Shown: positions 24,971-32,404 of the stretch, in pieces
How the letters are laid out: every line of letters begins with the position of its first letter
Numbering within the stretch: the first letter of the stretch is position 1
Assembly (NCBI GenBank): GCA_016721465.1
Contig: JADKIA010000030.1
Location: 434,001-498,000, forward strand
Origin: Ideonella sp.
Lineage (GTDB): Bacteria > Pseudomonadota > Gammaproteobacteria > Burkholderiales > Burkholderiaceae_C
Length of the DNA stretch: 64,000 nucleotides
Reading direction: 5' to 3'
Translations under genes and position numbers: made by a program
Notes under the pieces: model-generated
The model's database searches: none
What the model was told of the DNA's origin: nothing
What the model saw: the letters and a program-made list of their open reading frames with translations, nothing else

Positions 24971-27900
24971 GGCCCGTGCGCGACACCGCAGTCGTGCCCG
25001 ACCAGGGCCCGGGCATCGGCGGGCACGACCACCGTTCGATGCCGGTGGCGGGCTGCTTGGCCGCGGCCTTGATCACGCTGCTGGTGGCCTGCAGCGGTGG
25101 CGGCACCGAGCCGGCGTCCAGCACCGTCACCACGGCCAATCCGGTGCCCATCGTCTACGCCAAGCGCGCGGTCGGGCTGCGCATGAATCCGACCAACTCC
25201 GCGCCCACGGCCGACGGCGGCGACCTGATGTTGCGCGAGCAATCCTCACCCAGCGCGCCCGAGCACAACCTGACCGAGCGCTTCACCCAGGGCCATGGCG
25301 ACGCGTCGGACCCCGAGGTCTCCTACGACGGCAAGAAGCTCGTCTTTGCGATGCGCTGCGCCAGTGCCAACACCGCCACGATCGACGGCGCGCCGGCCTG
25401 CACCGGCCGCTGGAACATCTGGGAATACGACATGAGCGCCGGCGCCTTGTCCAAGGGCACGTTCCGCCGCATCACGCACTCGACCGACAGCGACGACGTC
25501 GATCCGGCCTACTTGCCCGCGGGCCGCGGCTTCGTGTTCTCGTCGAACCGGCAGACCAAGTCGCATGCCCTGCAGGCGCTGGACCGCGACTACATGGCGC
25601 TGGACGAGTACGAGCGCGAGCGCGTGCTCAACCTGCACACCATGGACGCCGAGGGCGGTGCCATCACGCAGATCTCGTTCAACCAGAGCCACGACCGCAA
25701 CCCGGTGGTGCGGCCCAACGGCGACCTGATGTTCTCGCGCTGGGACCACGTGGGGGGCCGCAACCGCTTCACCATCTTCCGCGCCAGGCCGGATGGCACC
25801 GACCTGTTCGTGCTGTACGGCGCGCACAGCGACGGCAACAGCTACCTGCACCCGCGCGACATGGATCCGGCCGGTGGTTTCAAGGGCCAGGTGCTCACCA
25901 GCCTGATGCCGCTGTCGGGCACGCAGGAGGGCGGCGCACTGATGCTGATCGACGTGGCCAACTACTCCGAGCAGAACACGCCCGCCAACACCCGGGTGCC
26001 GGCCGAAGGCGGCCAGCGCCAGATCACCGCACAGCCGCTGGACGCTGGCCGTGGCCTGTCACCCTACGGCCGGGTGACCACCCCATACCCGCTGTGGGAT
26101 GGCACCGACCGCATCCTGGCCGCTTTCCGCCCGTGCGAGGTGACCCGCAATGCGGTCGTCACGCCCTGCGCCAACCTCAGCCCCGACGAACTCCAGCGCC
26201 TCACCAGCGACCGCACACGCGCCGAGGTGGCGGCCGATGCCGTGCAGGACAACGCGCCCGCGGTCTACGGCATCTACATGTTCGATCCGGCCCGGCAGAC
26301 CTGGCTCAACGTGGCGGCGCCGCCGCCGGGTTTCATGTTCACCGACCCGGTGGCCATCCAGCCGCGCACCGAGCCCAGCAACGTCGAGGCCGCCAGCACC
26401 GATCCGGCGCTGGCGGCGCAGAACCTGGGCCTGCTCGAGGTGCGCAGCGTCTACGACACCGACGGCCTCGGCCGCATGGGTGAAGCCGTGATCAGCCCGG
26501 CCGATCGTGGCGCGGGCTGTGCGCAGCCCATTCCCACCACGGCACCCACCGACCCGCAGGACTTGCGCAAGCAGGTCGCGCACCTGGCACGGATGAAGGA
26601 TCCGGCGGATGCCGCCTACCGCTGCGCGCCCGCGCGCTTCGTGCGCGTGATGCGCGCCGTGGCGCCGCCCTCCGGCAGCACCGGCCTGCGCAGCGTGATC
26701 GGCCTGACCGAGTTCGAGCAGCAACAGATCCTGGGTTATGTGCCGGTGGAGCCCGACGGGTCGGTCAAGCTGCTCGCGCCGGCGGACACGCCGATCGCCC
26801 TGGCGCTCGTCGATGCCAAGGGCCGTGCCTTCCAGACCCACACCAACTGGATCCAGGTGCGCCCGGGCGAACGCCGCACCTGCGACGGCTGCCACAGCCC
26901 GCGCCGCGGCGGGGCCCTGAACTCCGGTGCCGTGGTCAACACCCAGCCGGCCGCGCTGCGCAGCGCCTTGGCCAGTGCGCACCTGCCGGGCGAGACCATG
27001 GCCGCCACGCGCACGCGCCTGGACCCCAGCGCACTGAACCTGCGCGCCGACCTGCTGTTCACCGATCCGTGGGCCGACACCAGCCAGGCCGGCGTGCGCT
27101 CGCGCGAGGCCGTGGCCTTGCGCTACAGCGGCAATGCCCATGCGGCTGACGACCTGGCCACCACCGCACCGGCGCGCGGCATCATCAACTACGCCGAGCA
27201 CATCCAGCCACTGTGGACGCGCCCACGCGGCGCGGCGACCTGCGTGTCGTGCCACAACGCCGCGGCGCGGCTGGACCTGACCACCACCGTTGCGGGCACG
27301 GGCCGCCTCGTCAGCTACGAGCGCCTGCTGCGCGGCGACCCGGTGGTGGACCCCAGCACCGGCCTGCCGCGGACCACGCTGGTCGATGGCATCCCGGTGG
27401 TGGTGCGCGGCCCGGCGCTGGTGGACAACAGCGCCAGCGAAGGCGAGGCGATGGGCCTGGCGCGCAAGAGCCGGCTCACCGAGATCCTGTCCGGCGATGT
27501 GCTGATGGCCAGCGCCGAGGCCCGCAGCGCGCACCCGGCACCGACCACGCTGGACCACCGCGACCTGCTCAACCGCGCCGAGCAGCGCCTGCTGGCCGAG
27601 TGGATCGACCTGGGCGGGCAGTACAGCAACGACCCCTACGACCCCTCCGGCCAGTTGCGCAGCGTCACCGGGCTGAGCGTGGAGGGCTATGCGCAGCGCG
27701 TGCACCCCATCCTGAGCGCGAACTGCCTGGGCTGCCACCAGCCCGGCAACGGCAGCGGCGCGGCGGCGTCCCCACTGCACAACCGCCTGGTGCTGACCGG
27801 CGACGCCCCCGGCGATTTCAATGTCGTGCTGAGCATGATCAACGACGTCTGCGCTCCAGCCAACAGCGTGCTGCTCAAGCAGCCCAGCAGCGTGCCGCAC

Positions 27901-27999
27901 CCCAGTGGCGAGCTGACGCAGAAGACCGCCCCGCTGCCGCTGGGCAGCGCGAACTACACACAGATCGCCAACTGGATCGCCAGCGGTTGCCCGAAATGA
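24967..27999 (+). CDS. Hydrazine-synthase-alpha-like (HzsA-related) three-haem lipoprotein
   Basis: A 1010-residue exported lipoprotein: a hydrophobic stretch ends in the lipobox LLVAC, followed by SGGG. The N-terminal half contains beta-propeller-like repeats (DASDPEVSYDGKKLVFAMR, DDVDPAYLPAGRGFVFSSNR, NPVVRPNGDLMFSRWD). The C-terminal half carries three c-type haem motifs, CDGCH (639-643), CVSCH (759-763) and CLGCH (920-924). I read this as the HzsA-related family, which is named after an anammox enzyme but is widespread; that does not show hydrazine synthesis. It probably carries electrons at the cell surface or periplasm. It overlaps apbE at ATGA, and the next gene starts inside its stop. 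Confidence 0.85.
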   Translation: MRPVRDTAVVPDQGPGIGGHDHRSMPVAGCLAAALITLLVACSGGGTEPASSTVTTANPVPIVYAKRAVGLRMNPTNSAPTADGGDLMLREQSSPSAPEHNLTERFTQGHGDASDPEVSYDGKKLVFAMRCASANTATIDGAPACTGRWNIWEYDMSAGALSKGTFRRITHSTDSDDVDPAYLPAGRGFVFSSNRQTKSHALQALDRDYMALDEYERERVLNLHTMDAEGGAITQISFNQSHDRNPVVRPNGDLMFSRWDHVGGRNRFTIFRARPDGTDLFVLYGAHSDGNSYLHPRDMDPAGGFKGQVLTSLMPLSGTQEGGALMLIDVANYSEQNTPANTRVPAEGGQRQITAQPLDAGRGLSPYGRVTTPYPLWDGTDRILAAFRPCEVTRNAVVTPCANLSPDELQRLTSDRTRAEVAADAVQDNAPAVYGIYMFDPARQTWLNVAAPPPGFMFTDPVAIQPRTEPSNVEAASTDPALAAQNLGLLEVRSVYDTDGLGRMGEAVISPADRGAGCAQPIPTTAPTDPQDLRKQVAHLARMKDPADAAYRCAPARFVRVMRAVAPPSGSTGLRSVIGLTEFEQQQILGYVPVEPDGSVKLLAPADTPIALALVDAKGRAFQTHTNWIQVRPGERRTCDGCHSPRRGGALNSGAVVNTQPAALRSALASAHLPGETMAATRTRLDPSALNLRADLLFTDPWADTSQAGVRSREAVALRYSGNAHAADDLATTAPARGIINYAEHIQPLWTRPRGAATCVSCHNAAARLDLTTTVAGTGRLVSYERLLRGDPVVDPSTGLPRTTLVDGIPVVVRGPALVDNSASEGEAMGLARKSRLTEILSGDVLMASAEARSAHPAPTTLDHRDLLNRAEQRLLAEWIDLGGQYSNDPYDPSGQLRSVTGLSVEGYAQRVHPILSANCLGCHQPGNGSGAAASPLHNRLVLTGDAPGDFNVVLSMINDVCAPANSVLLKQPSSVPHPSGELTQKTAPLPLGSANYTQIANWIASGCPK

Positions 28000-28595
28000 G
28001 TGTCCGCCACTTGCTCTTGATGCTATGGGCCCTGGTGTCGCTGTCCGGCTGTGGCGGCGGCAGCGGCAACCCTCTGGGCAACCCGCAGACCGTGGCGAAC
28101 CCGGCCGGCACCACGGGCCAGAAGCTGTCGTTTGCCTATTTCCAGGCCTGCGTGCAACCCATCCTGATCGCGCCACTGCCCATCGAAGGCGGTGGCGGCA
28201 CCAACACCTGCGCCGCGGCGGGCTGCCACGACAGCAGCAACGGCACCGGTGGTGCGCTGCGCCTGGCCGGCGCGGCCACGCGGGTCGACCTGGCCGATCC
28301 CGCCAACACGCCGGAGCTGATCCGCCTGACCGACATGTACCGCAACTTCTATTCGGCGCAGGGGGTGGTGCTGATCGGCGCACCGGCGCAGAGCCTGCTG
28401 CTGAACAAGCCGCGCCTGATCAACGTGCTGCATGGCGGTGGCCGCATCTTCAGCAGCGCCGACGACGGCAACGTCAAGCGCATCAGCTACTGGATCAACC
28501 ACCCCATGCCGCAAGGCCAGGACGAATTCAGCGCCGCAGGCAATGCGCTGTTCACCCCCGCCGATCCTCAGACCGGAACCTGCAACACGCCATGA
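27996..28595 (+). CDS. Small cytochrome-like lipoprotein
   Basis: A 199-residue lipoprotein with lipobox LVSLSGC. It has one candidate haem motif, TNTCAAAGCHDSS, which reads C-x4-CH rather than the usual C-x2-CH. Longer spacings are known in some cytochromes, so this may still bind haem but is less certain. The rest is of the planctomycete-type cytochrome or HzsA-partner style, with ISYWINHPMPQGQDEF near the end. It starts with ATGA overlap on the preceding three-haem protein and ends with ATGA overlap on the next gene, so translation is probably coupled. Confidence 0.75.
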   Translation: MSVRHLLLMLWALVSLSGCGGGSGNPLGNPQTVANPAGTTGQKLSFAYFQACVQPILIAPLPIEGGGGTNTCAAAGCHDSSNGTGGALRLAGAATRVDLADPANTPELIRLTDMYRNFYSAQGVVLIGAPAQSLLLNKPRLINVLHGGGRIFSSADDGNVKRISYWINHPMPQGQDEFSAAGNALFTPADPQTGTCNTP

Positions 28596-29341
28596 AAGCC
28601 TTCGTGATCTCGGGGTTGCTGCTCGCCGCACTGGCCTTGGTGGCGCCGGCACGCGCGGCCGACGACCCGCCGCCCGAAACGGTGCAGGTGGCCGATGCCT
28701 ACCTCGACATGCGCACGGGGCCGGGGCGGGGCTATCCGGTGTTCCATGTGGCGCAGCGTGGCGAGGCGGTGACGCTGTTGCTGCGCCACACCGACTGGTT
28801 CAAGGTGCGCTTGGCCCGGGGGCAGGAAGGCTGGGTCGAGCGCGCGCAACTCAGCGGCACGCTCACCGCAGCGGGTGCGCCCAAGACCTTTCGCGACGTG
28901 CTCGTGGACGACTACCTGCTGCGCCGCGTGGAGCTCGGTGCGGCCTGGGGCCGGTTCAAGTCCGAGCCCATGCTCAAGGTGTGGGGGGCCTTCCGGTTGG
29001 GTGAATCGTTGGCCGTCGAGGCCACGGTCGGCCAGGTTCAGGGGCTGTTCTCGGGCACCGACTTCTGGCACTTCAACCTCAGCGCCGAGCCCTGGAGCGA
29101 CCGCCGCCTTTCGCCGTACCTGTCGGTCGGCCTGGGCAAGTTCAAGAACATCCCGAACCAGAGCCTGGTCGGCGTCACCACCACCGATGCCAAGCTGGCC
29201 AACGCCGGTGTGGGCCTGCGCTGGTACCTGAGCGAACGCTTCGTCGCGCGCGCCGACTGGACGATCCACACCGCCTTGCTCTCCGACCAGCGCAGCCGTG
29301 AATACCGCGCGTTCACCGCCGGACTTTCGTTCTTCTTCTGA
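28592..29341 (+). CDS. SH3-domain outer-membrane beta-barrel protein
   Basis: A 249-residue exported protein with a signal peptide ending at APARAAD. Residues about 30-85 form a bacterial SH3 domain (AYLDMRTGPGRGYPVFHVA, DWFKVRLARGQEGWVERAQL). The rest looks like an eight-stranded outer-membrane barrel ending in aromatic FTAGLSFFF, the usual C-terminal signature. SH3b domains bind peptidoglycan or wall peptides, so this may tie the wall to the outer membrane. Comparable barrel proteins act in the Myxococcus Glt complex. The gene is translationally coupled to the previous one. Confidence 0.8.
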   Translation: MKAFVISGLLLAALALVAPARAADDPPPETVQVADAYLDMRTGPGRGYPVFHVAQRGEAVTLLLRHTDWFKVRLARGQEGWVERAQLSGTLTAAGAPKTFRDVLVDDYLLRRVELGAAWGRFKSEPMLKVWGAFRLGESLAVEATVGQVQGLFSGTDFWHFNLSAEPWSDRRLSPYLSVGLGKFKNIPNQSLVGVTTTDAKLANAGVGLRWYLSERFVARADWTIHTALLSDQRSREYRAFTAGLSFFF

Positions 29342-29373
29342 ATCGCCCCTCCACCCAACCCCCCCTCGCCACC

Positions 29374-29991
29374 ATGCACCCCAAGATCCTCATCGCCGCG
29401 CTGCTGCTGGCCGCAGTCGCCGCGCAAGCCGCCGACAACGAGCCCGTGATCCAGCCCCAGGTGGCGCGCCGCGACGTGAAGCTGCCGCGCATCCCGAGCA
29501 ACGATTTCGAGGCCGGGCTGTTCGCTGGCACCTACGCCACGCAGAACTTCGGCGCCTCCCCAGTGGTCGGCGTGCGCCTGGGCTACCACGTCACCGAGGA
29601 CGTCTTCGCCGAGGCGGCACTGGCCCGCACGCGCGTCAGCGACGAATCGTTCCGCCAGATCCTGCCGGGCGGCGTGTTCGCGCAGCAGAAGCAGTCGCTG
29701 TCTTACGCCAATGTGTCGGCCGGCTGGAATGTGCTGCCCGGCGAGGTGTTCTTCGGCAAGAGCGTGGCCAAGGCCTCGGCGCTGTACGTGATCGGAGGCA
29801 TCGGCACCACGCACTTCAACGAGCAGAAGCGCCAGACGATCCACCTCGGCCTGGGCATGCGCCTGTTCCTGAAGGACTGGGCGGCACTGCAGGTGGACAT
29901 GCGCGACCACCTCTACTCGCTCGATCTGCTGGGCAAGCGCCAGAACACGCAGAACCTCGAAATGACCGCCGGCGTCACCTTCTTCTTCTGA
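29374..29991 (+). CDS. Outer-membrane beta-barrel protein
   Basis: A 205-residue exported protein with signal peptide LLLAAVAAQAAD. The mature part alternates strands and turns and ends in GVTFFF, the aromatic end required for insertion by the BAM complex. It carries the motif NDFEAGLFAGTYATQNFG seen in outer-membrane barrel proteins that accompany AgmX-type genes. It follows the SH3-barrel gene by 32 bp and precedes the thioredoxin gene by 6 bp. It is probably the second barrel of the envelope complex encoded here. Confidence 0.78.
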   Translation: MHPKILIAALLLAAVAAQAADNEPVIQPQVARRDVKLPRIPSNDFEAGLFAGTYATQNFGASPVVGVRLGYHVTEDVFAEAALARTRVSDESFRQILPGGVFAQQKQSLSYANVSAGWNVLPGEVFFGKSVAKASALYVIGGIGTTHFNEQKRQTIHLGLGMRLFLKDWAALQVDMRDHLYSLDLLGKRQNTQNLEMTAGVTFFF

Positions 29992-29997
29992 TCGGCC

Positions 29998-30498
29998 ATG
30001 AAGCGCCTTGTCAAGGTCCTGTTCATGCTGGCGCTCGCCGCCTTGGGCCAGCCCGCGGCGAGTGCCGCGCTGCAGATGCACGCGACCGCGCCCGATTTCA
30101 CGCTGCGCGCGCTGACCGGGCCGACCCTTCGTCTGGCCGAACAGCGCGGCCATATCGTGCTCGTCAACTTCTGGGCCAGCTGGTGCGGACCGTGCCGGCA
30201 GGAGATGCCTCAGCTCAACCGCCTGCACGACAAGTACCGCGCGGCCGGCCTGGTGCTGGTGGGCGTGAACATCGACGACGACCCGCGTCTGGCCGCCGAG
30301 GTGGCGACGCGGTACCAGCTGCGCTTCCCGGTGCTGCTGGACACCGACAAGGCGGTCGTCAAGCGCTACGACCTGGGCGCCATGCCGGCCACCGTGCTGA
30401 TCGACCGCGACGGCCGCGTGCGCCAGCTGCACCGGGGCTACCGCGAGGGTCTCGAACTCACCTACGACCAGCAGATTCGGGAGTTGATCAAGGAATGA
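29998..30498 (+). CDS. TlpA-like periplasmic thioredoxin
   Basis: A 166-residue exported protein with a signal peptide ending near PAASA and the active site WCGPC (62-66) in FWASWCGPCRQEMPQL. The cis-proline loop is at GAMPATVLIDRDG. Such TlpA/ResA/CcmG-like proteins reduce disulfides in the periplasm, often to prepare cytochrome haem sites or other cysteine-containing proteins. Two cytochrome-like proteins and a cysteine-rich DUF4266 protein are encoded in the same operon and are likely clients. It overlaps the next gene at ATGA. Confidence 0.93.
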   Translation: MKRLVKVLFMLALAALGQPAASAALQMHATAPDFTLRALTGPTLRLAEQRGHIVLVNFWASWCGPCRQEMPQLNRLHDKYRAAGLVLVGVNIDDDPRLAAEVATRYQLRFPVLLDTDKAVVKRYDLGAMPATVLIDRDGRVRQLHRGYREGLELTYDQQIRELIKE

Positions 30499-30725
30499 AA
30501 CGCCACCTGACCGTCCTGCTGTCTTGCGCCGCGCTGGGGGGCTGCGGCACGCCGAGCTGGCCCGAGCCCTGGGTCAAGCCCTATGAGCGCGAGCACCTCA
30601 CGGGCCCGCTGATGCAGCTGTCGCGCGACACCCTGGCCGAGCGTCACCGCGCGCACGTGCAGGAGGTGCGCGAAGGCTCGCGCGGGGCCACCACGGCGCA
30701 AGGGGGTGGCTGTGGCTGCAACTGA
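30495..30725 (+). CDS. DUF4266 small lipoprotein
   Basis: A 76-residue lipoprotein with lipobox LGGC (Cys17). The mature part has PWVKPYEREHLTGPLM, and the C-terminus is glycine- and cysteine-rich, ending in GGGCGCN. Both are hallmarks of DUF4266, a family of unknown function. The segment EGSRGATT (60-67) resembles the consensus for covalent FMN attachment by ApbE, (D/E)xx(S/T)GAT(S/T), differing only at Arg63. Because an ApbE gene opens this operon, this small protein may be a flavin carrier; this is inference. It is translationally coupled to the TlpA gene and overlaps the DUF3570 gene by 20 bp. Confidence 0.85.
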   Translation: MKRHLTVLLSCAALGGCGTPSWPEPWVKPYEREHLTGPLMQLSRDTLAERHRAHVQEVREGSRGATTAQGGGCGCN

Positions 30726-31827
30726 CGCCTTGCGCGGCTGGCTGCGCCGCTGGCCAGGCCTGTGGCGGCCGCTGAGCGGCCTGCTGGCCCTCGGCCACGC
30801 GCAGGCCGCCGATCTGCCCGAGGACCGGGCCGAGGCGCTGCTGCACGTCTACGACGGCGGCGGTGTCACGGTCAGCGGGCCAGCCTTCCTGGTGCGCAAG
30901 AGCCTGGCCGACAAGGTGTCGCTGAGTGCCCAGTTGCATGTCGACATGGTCAGCAGCGCGTCGATCGACGTGGTCACCACCGCCAGCCCCTACCGTGAAC
31001 GCCGCACGGCCCTGGACCTCGGGCTGGAACATGTCGTGCGTGATTCGACCATCAAGCTCGGCTTGGGCCAGAGCACCGAGCCCGACTACCGTGCGCGCAG
31101 CCTGGCGCTGGATGTGGCGCAGGAGGTCTTCGGTGGCATGAGCACGGCGAGCCTTGGCTTCAGCCGTGGTGCGGACGATGTCGGCAAGAAGGGCAGCGCC
31201 GGCTACTTCGACCGTGCCACGCACTGGCAATACCGGCTTGGGCTGACGCAAGTGCTGACGCCGCGCTGGTTGGCGACCTTGAACCTGGAGGCCATCGCCG
31301 ACGACGGCTATCTCGGCAATCCGTACCGTGTGGCGCGTGTGTTTGGTGCCGCGGTGCCCGAGCGCGACCCCCGGACCCGTTCGGCGCGCGCGGTGCGGGT
31401 CGGCGCGCGCGGCGAGCTTGCGGGCATCGGCATGCTGCGCGCCGAGTACCGCTACTACTGGGACACCTGGGCCGTCCGGGGCCACACGCTCGAGCTGGGC
31501 CATGGCCGGCAGCTGGGCGATGCCTGGATCGCCGAGGGCGCACTGCGCCTGTATCGCCAACAGCATGCGCTGTTCTACAGCGACAACGCCAGCGTCGAGA
31601 CGCTGTACGTCTCGCGCAACCGCCAGCTGTCCAGCTTCTCCGACCTGGGCCTGCAGATCAAGCTGTCGCGGCGCTTGTCGCGCGACGCCGGCAAGGGCCA
31701 GATCTGGCTCAACGGCGCCTTTGAATACAAGCACTTCAGCTACCGCGACTTCAGCGACCTCCGCACCGGATTGCCCTATGCCCACAACGCCAGCGTGCTG
31801 CAACTCTATGTCTCGTCCAATTTCTGA
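30706..31827 (+). CDS. DUF3570 outer-membrane protein
   Basis: A 373-residue protein starting at a GTG (30706), with an N-terminal hydrophobic part and signal cleavage near GHAQAADL. Typical DUF3570 elements are HVYDGGGVTVSGPAFLVRK near the start, VDMVSSASIDVVTTASPY, and YRYYWDTWAVRGHTLEL. The alternating strands and aromatic end LQLYVSSNF point to an outer-membrane barrel. DUF3570 commonly accompanies DUF4266 and TlpA-like proteins, as here. The start overlaps the preceding gene by 20 bp, and a start a few codons later cannot be excluded. Function is unknown. Confidence 0.88.
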   Translation: MAVAATDALRGWLRRWPGLWRPLSGLLALGHAQAADLPEDRAEALLHVYDGGGVTVSGPAFLVRKSLADKVSLSAQLHVDMVSSASIDVVTTASPYRERRTALDLGLEHVVRDSTIKLGLGQSTEPDYRARSLALDVAQEVFGGMSTASLGFSRGADDVGKKGSAGYFDRATHWQYRLGLTQVLTPRWLATLNLEAIADDGYLGNPYRVARVFGAAVPERDPRTRSARAVRVGARGELAGIGMLRAEYRYYWDTWAVRGHTLELGHGRQLGDAWIAEGALRLYRQQHALFYSDNASVETLYVSRNRQLSSFSDLGLQIKLSRRLSRDAGKGQIWLNGAFEYKHFSYRDFSDLRTGLPYAHNASVLQLYVSSNF

Positions 31828-32404
31828 GGGCCTGCGCACGGGGCTGGCCGCTGCGTGGCTGGGCCTGGCCGCGCTGCTCGCACACGCGGCCGATGCGCCC
31901 TCCACGGCGGCCGACGCGGCCAGCGCGCCGGCATCGGCGGTCGCCGCCAGTGCGCCAGCGGCCAGCCTGGACACGCGCATCCAGGATGCCAAGGCCGAGG
32001 TCATCCGCCTGAACCGCGACCTGCTGGTGCTCGAGGAAGAGCTGCTGTTTCCGGCCAACACGCAGCTGGCGCTGTTCGTGTCGATGGACGTGGGCAGGCT
32101 GTTCTCGCTGGGTTCGGTGCAGATCCTGCTCGACAACCAGGTCGTTGCCAGCCACCTTTACACCCCGCTGGAGGTGCAGGCGCTGCACCGTGGCGGCGTA
32201 CAGCGCCTGTACCTGGGCAACCTGCGCGGCGGCGAACATGAGCTGGTCGCGTACTTCACGGGGGAGGGGCCGCACCAGCGCGACTACAAGCGCGGCACCA
32301 AGCTGAGTTTTGCCAAGGGCAGCGAGCCCAAGTACATCGAGCTGCAGATCAAGGATGCGCAGGCCAGGCTGCAGCCGGAGTTCGAGGTGAAGGTCTGGCA
32401 GTGA
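31808..32404 (+). CDS. Exported protein, possible periplasmic component
   Basis: A 198-residue protein with a signal peptide ending near LLAHAADAP, an alanine-rich linker, a short helical segment (DAKAEVIRLNRDLLVLEEELL) and a beta-sandwich-like domain (FVSMDVGRLFSLGSVQILLD, then YLGNLRGGEHELVAYF). I do not recognise a named family. The gene overlaps the end of the DUF3570 gene by 20 bp and the start of the TPR gene by 4 bp. By position it could match a small periplasmic Glt-type component (GltF-like), but this rests on gene order only. Confidence 0.6.
   Translation: MSRPISEGLRTGLAAAWLGLAALLAHAADAPSTAADAASAPASAVAASAPAASLDTRIQDAKAEVIRLNRDLLVLEEELLFPANTQLALFVSMDVGRLFSLGSVQILLDNQVVASHLYTPLEVQALHRGGVQRLYLGNLRGGEHELVAYFTGEGPHQRDYKRGTKLSFAKGSEPKYIELQIKDAQARLQPEFEVKVWQ

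Noticed and set aside
24967..27999. Anammox hydrazine synthase
   Set aside because: Only the alpha-like family is present; no beta/gamma subunits or hydrazine dehydrogenase are nearby, and the family name is broader than that function.
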